This document shows, in pieces, positions 1-6,475 of a stretch of DNA of 24,710 nt; the stretch's first letter is position 1, and each line of letters opens with the position of its first letter. The position numbers were made by a program, and so were the translations under genes. The notes under the pieces were generated by a model, which saw only the letters and a program-made list of their open reading frames with translations, ran no database searches and was not told where the DNA came from. The stretch lies in the NCBI GenBank assembly GCA_036403095.1, contig DASWRQ010000135.1, forward strand, positions 1 through 24,710, given 5' to 3'. Source of the stretch: Kutzneria sp036403095 (GTDB lineage Bacteria; Actinomycetota; Actinomycetes; Mycobacteriales; Pseudonocardiaceae).

Positions 1-126
1 CTGTGGGGCGGGATCGTGATGCTCCTGGTGGGCATCGTGTTCGCGGTGTGGGCACGGTTGCGGCCCATCGTGGTGCCCGTCGCGACCGAGCCCGCCGACG
101 ACGCCACTGGCGTCGGCGAGAGCTGA
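1..126 (+). CDS. C-terminal end of a membrane protein (partial)
   Basis: Reading from base 1 gives about 41 residues and a TGA at 124-126. The visible part is one hydrophobic segment (LWGGIVMLLVGIVFAVWARL) followed by a short acidic tail ending in GVGES. A last transmembrane helix with a cytoplasmic tail is typical of secondary transporters such as amino-acid permeases, but too little is present to assign a family. The 5' part lies outside the window. It converges with the small minus-strand ORF at 157-264, and a hairpin lies between and partly inside that ORF. Confidence 0.6.
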   Translation: MWGGIVMLLVGIVFAVWARLRPIVVPVATEPADDATGVGES

Positions 127-138
127 TCCGTGCTAGCG

Positions 139-170
139 GCGGTCGGTGCTGATGAGTCAGCGCCGACCGC
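139..170. terminator. Hairpin between convergent genes, likely bidirectional terminator
   Basis: Bases 139-150 (gcggtcggtgct) pair with 159-170 (agcgccgaccgc) over 12 positions with one G-T pair and an 8-nt loop. There is no U-tract, as is common in high-GC actinobacteria. It lies 13 nt after the stop at 126 and overlaps the last codons of the minus-strand ORF ending at 157, so it could stop transcription from both sides. Confidence 0.5.
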
Positions 171-264
171 TGCGGTGCGGGTACACCGGGTTGAACGCCT
201 CGACGGTCCAGGCGTCGAACCGACGAGCCGCCTTGCGGGCCTGCCTGCGCAGAACCTTGATCAC
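157..264 (-). CDS. Small basic protein of 35 residues, function unknown
   Basis: A GTG at 264-262 is preceded by a purine-rich Shine-Dalgarno-like stretch (rc of 268-275, AAGGGGAA). It opens a 35-codon frame ending at TGA 159-157. The product begins MIKVLRRQARKAARRFDAW and ends HRSGRR: strongly basic, about one third Arg/Lys, no membrane segment. An in-frame upstream GTG at 300 would add 12 acidic residues, but the site at 264 has the better ribosome binding site. I do not recognise a family. It could be a nucleic-acid-binding peptide or chance coding; the ribosome site and the shared hairpin at its 3' end favour a real gene. It is divergent from the lipoprotein gene at 404. Confidence 0.4.
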   Translation of the reverse strand: MIKVLRRQARKAARRFDAWTVEAFNPVYPHRSGRR

Positions 265-391
265 TGCTTCCCCTTCCGGGTCTTCGTTTTCTCCTTGCAC
301 TAGGTATGACGCCCTGGCCTTCTGAATCGTTCCCGAAACTCTCGGTGAGACCGATCACGGGATTCAGGTCACACAGATCCCCGCAGGTCGC

Positions 392-397
392 TACCGT
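392..397 (+). promoter_or_regulatory. Putative -10 (TACCGT) for a leaderless lipoprotein mRNA
   Basis: TACCGT matches the actinobacterial TANNNT -10 and ends exactly 6 nt before the GTG at 404. No convincing Shine-Dalgarno sequence precedes that start, so transcription may begin at the start codon. The same arrangement recurs in front of several other genes in this window. Confidence 0.4.
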
Positions 398-403
398 GCA
401 CGC

Positions 404-1360
404 GTGCTCCGCCTCGCCTGCGCCGTGCTCGCGGCCATCGCCGTGCTGACGGCCTGTTCTCCCGCCGTCGACACGTCCCGCTCGGTGGCCGGTCGCAACA
501 CCATCACCGGCCAGCCCGGCGGCGACGCCGGCCCGGTGGACCCGGCGTTCACCGAGCAGAAGCTGCGGGCCGTCGACCCCTGCGCGCTGCTCGACAGCAA
601 GCTGCTCGGCGCCGTCGGCACGCCCAACGGCAAGCCGGCCGGCGACCCCTTCCAGGGCTGCAAGGCCCAGGTCACCGTGGACGGGCAGCAGGCGACCGTC
701 ACGGTCACGCTCGGCGACGCCGTGCCGGAATGGGACCGCGACGCCCTGTCGCTGGCCGGCCTGCGGGTGCTGGAGGCCCGGCAGACCGCCGGCTGCACGG
801 ACAAGGCGGTCACGCAGGCGTCCCCGACGCGCGCGATGGTCGTCCGCGTCGAGGCCAAGGGCGGCGAGCCGTGCGCGGTCGGCCGGCAGGTGCTCAGCGG
901 CGTCATCGCCCGCATCCGCACCGCGCCGCCGCAGATCCCGGCGGGCAGCAGCGTGCTGGCCGGCGCCGACCCGTGCTCGCTGATCGACCGCGGCACCGTC
1001 GGCTCGATCGTCGGCGACCAGTGGAAGCGCGACTCGGAGTCGCTCTACGACTGCGCGTGGCGGCAGAAGGGCATCACGCTGGAGGTGTACGGCAAGATCG
1101 GCGGTGATCCGTCGGTGGCCGGCTTCGACGCCGCGCCCACGCCGGTCGACCTGGGCGGCGGCGTCACCGCGTACCGGTCGGACACCTCCACCGCGTACCC
1201 GTCGTGCACGCTGAAGTGGGCCGACCGGCCGCCGGCCAACTCCGTGGGCGAGATCGTCACGGTCTACGTGGCCAACGGCCAGAAGATCCCGGGCTTCGAC
1301 AGCTGCGCCCAGGCCGTCGCGGCGGGCAAGATCGTCGCGGCGAATCTGCCCAAATCCTGA
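404..1360 (+). CDS. Secreted lipoprotein with two DUF3558-like domains
   Basis: The 318-residue product starts with a short positive N-terminus, a hydrophobic stretch and a lipobox LTAC (residues 15-18, Cys18 acylated after cleavage), so it should be anchored to the outer face of the membrane. Two related units follow. The first begins near residue 58 with DPCALLDSKLLGAVG and the second near residue 190 with DPCSLIDRGTVGSIVGD. Each has the DPC..L opening and later cysteines (FQGCKA, YDCAWR) that could form the disulfide seen in DUF3558-type actinobacterial lipoproteins, which usually carry one such unit. The function of this family is not established. The GTG at 404 is chosen because it begins the signal peptide. 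The gene seems monocistronic, with a hairpin after it at 1364-1400. Confidence 0.8.
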   Translation: MLRLACAVLAAIAVLTACSPAVDTSRSVAGRNTITGQPGGDAGPVDPAFTEQKLRAVDPCALLDSKLLGAVGTPNGKPAGDPFQGCKAQVTVDGQQATVTVTLGDAVPEWDRDALSLAGLRVLEARQTAGCTDKAVTQASPTRAMVVRVEAKGGEPCAVGRQVLSGVIARIRTAPPQIPAGSSVLAGADPCSLIDRGTVGSIVGDQWKRDSESLYDCAWRQKGITLEVYGKIGGDPSVAGFDAAPTPVDLGGGVTAYRSDTSTAYPSCTLKWADRPPANSVGEIVTVYVANGQKIPGFDSCAQAVAAGKIVAANLPKS

Positions 1361-1363
1361 TTC

Positions 1364-1400
1364 ACCCACCCGGCGGCCCGACACGGCCGGGAGAATGGGT
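1364..1400 (+). terminator. Putative terminator after the lipoprotein gene
   Basis: Six base pairs (1369-1374 cccggc with 1386-1391 gccggg) are extended by five more (1364-1368 accca with 1396-1400 tgggt) around a 4-nt bulge at 1392-1395. It starts 4 nt after the stop codon. No U-tract. Confidence 0.35.
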
Positions 1401-1423
1401 GCTGACGAGTGCGGCTCGCCGTG

Positions 1424-1439
1424 CGTACTCTTCAGTAAC
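1424..1439. promoter_or_regulatory. Candidate operator (TAC-N6-GTA) before the aldehyde dehydrogenase gene
   Basis: The 16-mer CGTACTCTTCAGTAAC has a perfect right arm (AGTAAC) and a left arm matching at TACT. The spacing TAC-N6-GTA is identical to sites at 7311, 16114 and 19674. It lies 29 nt before the ATG at 1469 and overlaps TACTCT (1426-1431), a possible -10, which suits repression. Confidence 0.45.
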
Positions 1440-1468
1440 AAGCTGGGTGCCCAATGCCGGGAGGGTCG

Positions 1469-2977
1469 ATGACTCAGACAGCGCCGGAGAGCAGTGCGGT
1501 GACCACCAAGGGTGACGGGCGGTTCGCCTCACTGGATCCGCGCACGGGAGAGGTCGTCGCCCACCACCCGATCCACAGCCCGCAGCAGGTCGCCGACGCG
1601 GTGGCGCAGGCCCGCCGGGCCAGCAACTGGTGGCAGGAGCTGGGCTTCGACGGCCGCAAGGCTCGCCTCGACGCGTGGCGGCGGCTGCTGGTCAAACGCC
1701 TGGACGAGGCGGCGAGCCTGATCTCCGCCGAGACCGGCAAGCCGGCGGCGGACGCCAAGCTGGAGATGGTGATCGTCATCGATCACCTGCACTGGGCGGC
1801 CCGCAACGCCGAGCGGGTGCTGCGCAAGCGCCGCGTGCCGGCCGGGCTGCTGATGTCCAACCAGGCCGCGACGATCGAGTACCTGCCGGTCGGCGTGGTC
1901 GGCGTGATCGGGCCGTGGAACTACCCGGCGTTCACGCCGATGGGCTCCATCGCCTACGCGCTGGCCGCCGGCAACACCGTGGTGTTCAAGCCGTCCGAGC
2001 TGACGCCGGGCGTCGGTACCTGGCTGGCCGACACGCTGGCCGAGATCGTGCCCGAGCACCCGGTGCTCAGCGTGGTCACCGGCTTCGGCGAGACCGGCGC
2101 GGCGTTGTGCCGCTCCGGCGTAGACAAGCTGGCCTTCACCGGCTCGACCGAGACCGGCAAGCGCGTGATGGCCGCCTGTGCCGAGTCGCTGACCCCGGTG
2201 CTGGTGGAGTGCGGCGGCAAGGACGCGCTGATCGTCGACTACGACGCCGACGTGCAGCTGGCCGCCGACGCAGCCGTGTGGGGCGGGATGTCCAACGCCG
2301 GCCAGACCTGCGTCGGGGTCGAGCGCGTCTACGTGCACGAGGACGTCGCCGACGAGTTCACCGCCGCGGTCAAGAAGCTGGCCTTGAAGGTGCGGCCCGG
2401 CGGCGACCCCGGCGCGGACCTCGGGCCGATCACCATGCCCTCCCAGGTGGACATCATCCGCAGGCATGTGCAGGACGCCCTCGACAAGGGCGCGAAGGCC
2501 CTGGTCGGCGGGGTCGAGTCGGTGCGGCCGCCGTTCGTCGAGCCGGTCGTGCTGGCCGACGTGCCGGAGGACTCGCTGGCCATCACCGAGGAGACCTTCG
2601 GGCCGACCATCACGATCAACCGGGTGCGGGACACCGACGAGGCGATCCGGTTGGCCAACGCCGGCCGGTACGGCCTGGGTGGCACCGTGTTCTCCAAGGC
2701 CCGCGGCGAGGAGCTGGCCCGTCGACTCAAGGCGGGCATGGTGTCGATCAACGGCGTGGTGGCCTTCGCGGGCATCCCGTCGCTGCCCTTCGGCGGCATC
2801 GGCGACTCCGGCTTCGGCCGCATCCACGGCGAGGACGGCCTGCGCGAGTTCGCCCGTCCGCAGGCCGTGGCCCGCCGTAAGTTCAAGCCCCTGCTCAACC
2901 CCACGTCGTTCACCCGCGGCGCCGGCACCATCCGCCAGCTCCTGGCCATCGTCAAACTCCGCTACGGCCGCAAGTGA
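1469..2977 (+). CDS. NAD(P)+-dependent aldehyde dehydrogenase
   Basis: A cytosolic 502-residue enzyme of the aldehyde dehydrogenase superfamily, which oxidises an aldehyde to the acid through a thiohemiacetal on cysteine. Visible motifs are the oxyanion Asn151 in GPWNYP, the cofactor-binding Lys174 in FKPSE, GSTETG at 225-230, the general base Glu247 in VECGGKD and the catalytic Cys281 in GQTCVGVERVYV. The length is normal. ATG 1469 is preferred over the in-frame ATG 1454 because GGGAGGG at 1459-1465 is a good ribosome site for it. The GQTC(V/I) active site and short C-terminus resemble the succinate-semialdehyde or aromatic aldehyde branches; the substrate cannot be fixed from sequence. The candidate operator upstream suggests co-regulation with the C4-acyl-CoA genes. 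It is followed directly by a 51-nt palindrome. Confidence 0.9.
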   Translation: MTQTAPESSAVTTKGDGRFASLDPRTGEVVAHHPIHSPQQVADAVAQARRASNWWQELGFDGRKARLDAWRRLLVKRLDEAASLISAETGKPAADAKLEMVIVIDHLHWAARNAERVLRKRRVPAGLLMSNQAATIEYLPVGVVGVIGPWNYPAFTPMGSIAYALAAGNTVVFKPSELTPGVGTWLADTLAEIVPEHPVLSVVTGFGETGAALCRSGVDKLAFTGSTETGKRVMAACAESLTPVLVECGGKDALIVDYDADVQLAADAAVWGGMSNAGQTCVGVERVYVHEDVADEFTAAVKKLALKVRPGGDPGADLGPITMPSQVDIIRRHVQDALDKGAKALVGGVESVRPPFVEPVVLADVPEDSLAITEETFGPTITINRVRDTDEAIRLANAGRYGLGGTVFSKARGEELARRLKAGMVSINGVVAFAGIPSLPFGGIGDSGFGRIHGEDGLREFARPQAVARRKFKPLLNPTSFTRGAGTIRQLLAIVKLRYGRK

Positions 2978-2979
2978 AG

Positions 2980-3030
2980 CCGTGAAGGGGGCTTTCCCGC
3001 ACTCCGAGTGCGGGAAAGCCCCCTTCACGG
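2980..3030. repeat. 51-nt perfect palindrome (24-bp stem, 3-nt loop); terminator or dispersed repeat
   Basis: Bases 2980-3003 are the exact reverse complement of 3007-3030, separated by ccg. Both strands contain GTGAAGGGGGCTTTCCCGCA. The stem begins 3 nt after the aldehyde dehydrogenase stop and also supplies the stop codon (3027-3025) of the truncated binding-protein gene on the other strand. A 24-bp perfect stem is much longer than needed for termination. I recall similar GTGAAGGG-type hairpins scattered between genes in Pseudonocardiaceae, so this may be one copy of a genome-wide element that also acts as a bidirectional terminator. Confidence 0.8.
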
Positions 3031-3351
3031 TGCCGATTTCAGATCTGGAGGGGTGGCGCGGAGGTCGGTGAGGACGGAGTTGGCCGATAGGACGCCGAGG
3101 CCGAGGCACCAGGTCTCGTCCAGGTTGAGCGAGTTCTGGGTGCCGACGCTGGTCGGGTGGCCGGCCTTGTCGCCGATGTAGGACGGCATGTCGGGTGAGC
3201 CGTCGGGGAAGGCGACGTCGACCGGCCGCAAGCCGAGCGCGACCACGTTGTCCAGCTCGCCGGTGTCGAGCACGACCACCCGGGCCGGCTTCTTCGCCAG
3301 CGTGGTCCTGCCCATGGCGTGAGTGATGGTGCGCGGGAACACCCCTTGGGA
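3025..3351 (-). pseudogene. Truncated siderophore ABC transporter substrate-binding protein (remnant)
   Basis: On the minus strand the residues FPRTITHAMGRTTLAKKP, then RVVVLDTGELDNVVALGLRP, PSYIGDK and VGTQNSLNLDE match the N-terminal lobe of iron-siderophore (FecB/FhuD/FepB-type) binding proteins. Members are normally about 320 residues with a lipoprotein signal peptide. Here the signal peptide is missing upstream, and after LNLDE the expected 'IA.LKPDLI' is replaced by about 30 unrelated residues ending in the stop inside the palindrome. The ATG at 3315 lies inside the conserved region, so a protein made from it (96 residues) would lack export and most of the ligand site. Both ends are lost, so I call it a decayed fragment. 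No permease or ATPase partner is nearby. Confidence 0.65.
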
Positions 3352-3429
3352 TTTCCCGGCTGGCGTGGGATGCGTTCGCGGGGGTAGGAAGGTCGGGCCG
3401 GTTGTGTGCCGCGACGAGGGGACACCGCG

Positions 3430-4431
3430 ATGAAGAAGATCATCAACGACCCGTCCATTGTGGTCGACGAGGCCCTGCGGGGGATGGCGCTGGCCCATCC
3501 GGACCTGCTGGCGGTGCAACCGGATCCGGCCGTGGTCTGGCGGGCCGACGCGCCGATCCGGGGCAAGGTGGCGCTGGTCTCCGGCGGCGGCTCCGGCCAT
3601 GAGCCGATGCACGGCGGCTTTGTCGGCGCGGGCATGCTGGACGCCGCCTGCCCGGGCGCGGTCTTCACCTCGCCGACGCCGGACCAGGTGCAGGCGGCGG
3701 TCGAGAAGGTCGACGGCGGCGCGGGGGTGCTGCTGATCGTCAAGAACTACACCGGCGACGTGCTGAACTTCGAGACCGCGGCCGAGCTCATCGCCATGGA
3801 CGACATCGAGGTCCGCACGGTCGTGATCGATGACGACGTCGCCGTGAAGGACTCGCTGTACACCGCCGGTCGACGCGGCGTGGCCGGCACGGTGCTGCTG
3901 GAGAAGATCGTCGGCGCGGCGGCGGAGCAGGGTGCGGATCTCGACCGCTGCGAGGCGTTGGCCCGCAAGGTGGTGGCCAATGCTCGGTCGCTCGGCCTGG
4001 CGCTGACCGCGTGCACGGTGCCGCATGTGGGGCAGCCGAGCTTTTCGCTGGCCGACGACGAGTACGAGCTGGGCATCGGCATCCACGGCGAGCCCGGGCG
4101 TGAGCGGCGGACCATGGAGCCCGCGGACGTGTTGGTACGCCGGCTGATCGAGCCCGTCATCGAGGACTTGCCGTTCGCCGAAGGCGACAAGGTGTTGCTG
4201 TTCACCAACTCCATGGGCGGCACGCCGCTGGTCGAGCTGTACCTGGCCCACGGCATCGCGGAGAAGTTGTTGGCCGAGCGGGGAATCGTGGTCGAGCGTC
4301 GACTTGTCGGCCCGTACGTGACCAGTCTGGAGATGCAGGGCATGAGCGTGACGCTGCTGAAGCTGGACGACGAGTTGACCGAGCTGTGGGACGCCCCCGT
4401 GCGCACCGCGGCGCTGCGCTGGGGGATGTGA
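3430..4431 (+). CDS. dhaK: Dihydroxyacetone kinase, DhaK subunit
   Basis: The 333-residue cytosolic subunit binds dihydroxyacetone, which is then phosphorylated by DhaL-ADP to dihydroxyacetone phosphate for glycolysis. Family hallmarks are the start MKKIINDP, GGGSGHEP at 52-59, the substrate-contacting NYTGD at 106-110 and His219 in GIHGEPG, the histidine that holds the substrate as a covalent hemiaminal (His218 in the E. coli enzyme). ATG 3430 is chosen over the in-frame 3406 because GAGGGG at 3415-3420 precedes it and the protein then starts as in the family. It is the first gene of a tight dhaK-dhaL-dhaM operon, with 2 nt to dhaL. Confidence 0.95.
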   Translation: MKKIINDPSIVVDEALRGMALAHPDLLAVQPDPAVVWRADAPIRGKVALVSGGGSGHEPMHGGFVGAGMLDAACPGAVFTSPTPDQVQAAVEKVDGGAGVLLIVKNYTGDVLNFETAAELIAMDDIEVRTVVIDDDVAVKDSLYTAGRRGVAGTVLLEKIVGAAAEQGADLDRCEALARKVVANARSLGLALTACTVPHVGQPSFSLADDEYELGIGIHGEPGRERRTMEPADVLVRRLIEPVIEDLPFAEGDKVLLFTNSMGGTPLVELYLAHGIAEKLLAERGIVVERRLVGPYVTSLEMQGMSVTLLKLDDELTELWDAPVRTAALRWGM

Positions 4432-4433
4432 CG

Positions 4434-5054
4434 ATGGGCTGCTCGACGGCGGACGTGGTGGCGGCGGTGCGGGCGATGGCGGCGGTCGTCGCGGCGCACC
4501 GGGACGAGTTGGTCGATCTCGACCGGGTCATCGGCGACGGTGACCACGGCGAGAACCTCAAGCGCGGTTTCGACTTCGTGGTGTCCGCGGTGGACGCGTC
4601 CGAAGTGGACAGTCCGGCGGCGGTGCTGAAGCTGGTGGCAAAGACGTTGATCTCCAAGGTCGGCGGTGCGTCCGGTCCGCTGTTCGGCACGGCGTTCCTG
4701 CGGGCGGCCACCGGTCTGGAGGAGGTCGACGGCGCGTCGGTCGCCGCGGCGCTGCGGGCGGCGCTGGACGGCGTGGTCGCGCGGGGCAAGGCCGAGGTCG
4801 GTGACAAGACCATGGTCGACGCCTTGCGGCCGGCGGTCGAGGCGGCCGAGGCCGTGAAGGACAAGTCGGTGGCCGAGGTGTTGGAGGCCGCGGCAACCGC
4901 GGCCGAAACCGGCGCCGAGTCGACGATTCCGTTGGTGGCGCGCAAGGGGCGGGCGTCCTACCTGGGCGAGCGTTCGGCCGGGCACCTCGATCCAGGGGCG
5001 CGGTCGACCGCGCTGCTGCTGCGGTCGCTGGCCGATTCGGCGCGTGCGTCATGA
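4434..5054 (+). CDS. dhaL: Dihydroxyacetone kinase, DhaL (ADP-binding) subunit
   Basis: A 206-residue subunit carrying tightly bound ADP that is rephosphorylated by DhaM and passes the phosphate to dihydroxyacetone in DhaK. The nucleotide/Mg signature is present: Asp30, Asp35 and Asp37 in DRVIGDGDHGENLKRGF, at the same positions as in E. coli DhaL. GGASGPLFGT (about residues 78-87) forms the phosphate-binding turn. ATG 4434 lies 2 nt after the dhaK stop, with GGGGGA just upstream inside dhaK as ribosome site. The 3' end overlaps dhaM by ATGA (5051-5054), implying translational coupling. Confidence 0.94.
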   Translation: MGCSTADVVAAVRAMAAVVAAHRDELVDLDRVIGDGDHGENLKRGFDFVVSAVDASEVDSPAAVLKLVAKTLISKVGGASGPLFGTAFLRAATGLEEVDGASVAAALRAALDGVVARGKAEVGDKTMVDALRPAVEAAEAVKDKSVAEVLEAAATAAETGAESTIPLVARKGRASYLGERSAGHLDPGARSTALLLRSLADSARAS

Positions 5055-5716
5055 CTGTCGGACTGGTGATCGTCTCGCACAGCGTCAAACTGGCCGAGGG
5101 CGTGGCCGAGCTGGCCGGCCAGATGGCCCCGGACGTGGTGATCAGGGCGGCCGGCGGCATGGAGGACGGCAGCATCGGCACCGACTTCGACCGGGTCTGC
5201 ACGGCCCTGGAGCGGGCCGACTCCGGCGACGGCGCGGTGTTGCTCTACGACCTCGGCAGCGCTCGGATGATCGCAGACCTGGCCGTGGAGTCGCATGGGA
5301 ATCCGTCGCTGGCGGTCGTGGTTGACGCCCCGCTCGTCGAGGGAGCCGTCGCGGCGGCCGTGGCGGCGCAGGGCGGCGGCGACCTCGCCGGCGTGGCGCG
5401 GGCGGCGAGCGAGCGGCCGCCCGAGTTCGGCGAACAGGCCCCGCCGGCCGGCGGCGACAGCGTCGATCTGGTGCTGCGCAACGAGGTCGGTCTGCACGCG
5501 CGGCCGGCGGCGCTGCTGGTGCGCACGATCGCCAGCCTCAAGGCCGACGTCACCGTCTACCACAACGGAGAGCGGGCCGACGCGCGCAGCGTGCTGGCGC
5601 TGATGGGCCTGTCCGCGCGGGGCGGTGACACGATCAAGGTGGTGGCCGACGGGCCGGACGCGGCCGAGGCGCTGCGGCGGATCGGCAAGCTGGTGGAGAT
5701 CGAGTTCGAGGAGTAG
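5051..5716 (+). CDS. dhaM: Phosphotransfer subunit DhaM with fused HPr domain
   Basis: A 221-residue two-domain phosphocarrier. Residues 1-125 are the EIIA-DhaM domain (related to EIIA-Man) with the phosphorylatable His10 in VIVSHS. Residues 137-221 are an HPr domain with His149 in GLHARPAALLV and Ser180 at the position of the HPr regulatory serine. Phosphate should run EI to His149 to His10 to DhaL-ADP. E. coli DhaM also has an EI-like domain; it is absent here, so a general PTS enzyme I encoded elsewhere must charge the protein. It begins in a 4-nt overlap with dhaL and ends the operon. No DhaR- or DhaS-type regulator lies next to it. Confidence 0.92.
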   Translation: MTVGLVIVSHSVKLAEGVAELAGQMAPDVVIRAAGGMEDGSIGTDFDRVCTALERADSGDGAVLLYDLGSARMIADLAVESHGNPSLAVVVDAPLVEGAVAAAVAAQGGGDLAGVARAASERPPEFGEQAPPAGGDSVDLVLRNEVGLHARPAALLVRTIASLKADVTVYHNGERADARSVLALMGLSARGGDTIKVVADGPDAAEALRRIGKLVEIEFEE

Positions 5717-5824
5717 TCCGAAAACGCACTGAACCGGGTGGGCGGCCGCGGGCGTAGTTGGCGGCGATCGTCTCTGCGAGCACGACCGACCGGCCGGCTC
5801 TGTGCTTTTCAGGAAGGACTGCTC

Positions 5825-6466
5825 ATGGTTGTCTCCCGGGTGATCGCCGCGGGCGCGGCCATCGCCGCGTTCACCATCGTCGCGGTCGCGCCGGCCGCCT
5901 ACGCCGACACCAGCAACAACCGCGACAACAACGGCAACAACAACGGCAACGCGTCACTGAAGATCGACCCGTCGCAGCGGTCCTACCGCGGCGGCGACAA
6001 GATCAAGCTGGACGCCCGCTGCGACTCCAGCCGGGCCGACATCGCCGTCTCGGCCGCCCTGGACAACGTCAAGGAATGGATCAAGACCGGTCGCAAGGAC
6101 TTCAACATCCAGGCCACCGCCCAGGTCCGCGACGACGTGAAGTCGGGCAACTTCGAGGTCGCCTTCCGCTGCGGCAACCAGAAGATCTCCGTCACCATCA
6201 CCGTGGACAACGGCAACCGCGGCGGCGGCAACGGCGGTGGCAACGGTGGCGGGACCACGACCACCAACACCACGACATCGACCACTGTGGACACTTCCAC
6301 CACCATGGTCTACCCGAGCGGCGCGCCCCAGACCGGCGGCCAGGGCCCGACCGACACCGGTTCCGGGCTGCTGCTGGCCGAGCTCGGCGGCGTCGTGCTC
6401 GTCGCCGGCGCGGGTGTCGGCACCGCGGTGGCCCGCAGGCGCAGGCTCGCCGTCCAGCGCGGCTGA
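5825..6466 (+). CDS. Secreted, probably wall-anchored protein with C-terminal sorting-like tail
   Basis: The 213-residue product has a signal peptide (residues 1-27, cleavage after AYA), an Asn/Gly-rich start, and a compact domain (about 43-128) with two cysteines (Cys66, Cys116) that may form a disulfide. A Gly/Asn- and Thr-rich linker (131-162) follows, then APQTG at 167-171, a hydrophobic helix (180-203) and the basic tail RRRRLAVQRG. Motif, helix and positive tail form a sortase-type sorting signal, although the motif is not a canonical LPXTG or LAXTG. The neighbouring sortase gene starts 9 nt later, so this is its likely substrate. ATG 5825 has a strong ribosome site (AGGAAGG at 5811-5817). 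The folded domain is not recognised. Confidence 0.75.
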   Translation: MVVSRVIAAGAAIAAFTIVAVAPAAYADTSNNRDNNGNNNGNASLKIDPSQRSYRGGDKIKLDARCDSSRADIAVSAALDNVKEWIKTGRKDFNIQATAQVRDDVKSGNFEVAFRCGNQKISVTITVDNGNRGGGNGGGNGGGTTTTNTTTSTTVDTSTTMVYPSGAPQTGGQGPTDTGSGLLLAELGGVVLVAGAGVGTAVARRRRLAVQRG

Positions 6467-6475
6467 GGGCGGGGC

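Noticed and set aside
3025..4251. A 408-codon open frame on the minus strand opposite dhaK
   Set aside because: Apart from the siderophore-binding remnant at its 3' end, it is the antisense shadow of dhaK, which has all family motifs. The overlap is a high-GC codon artefact.
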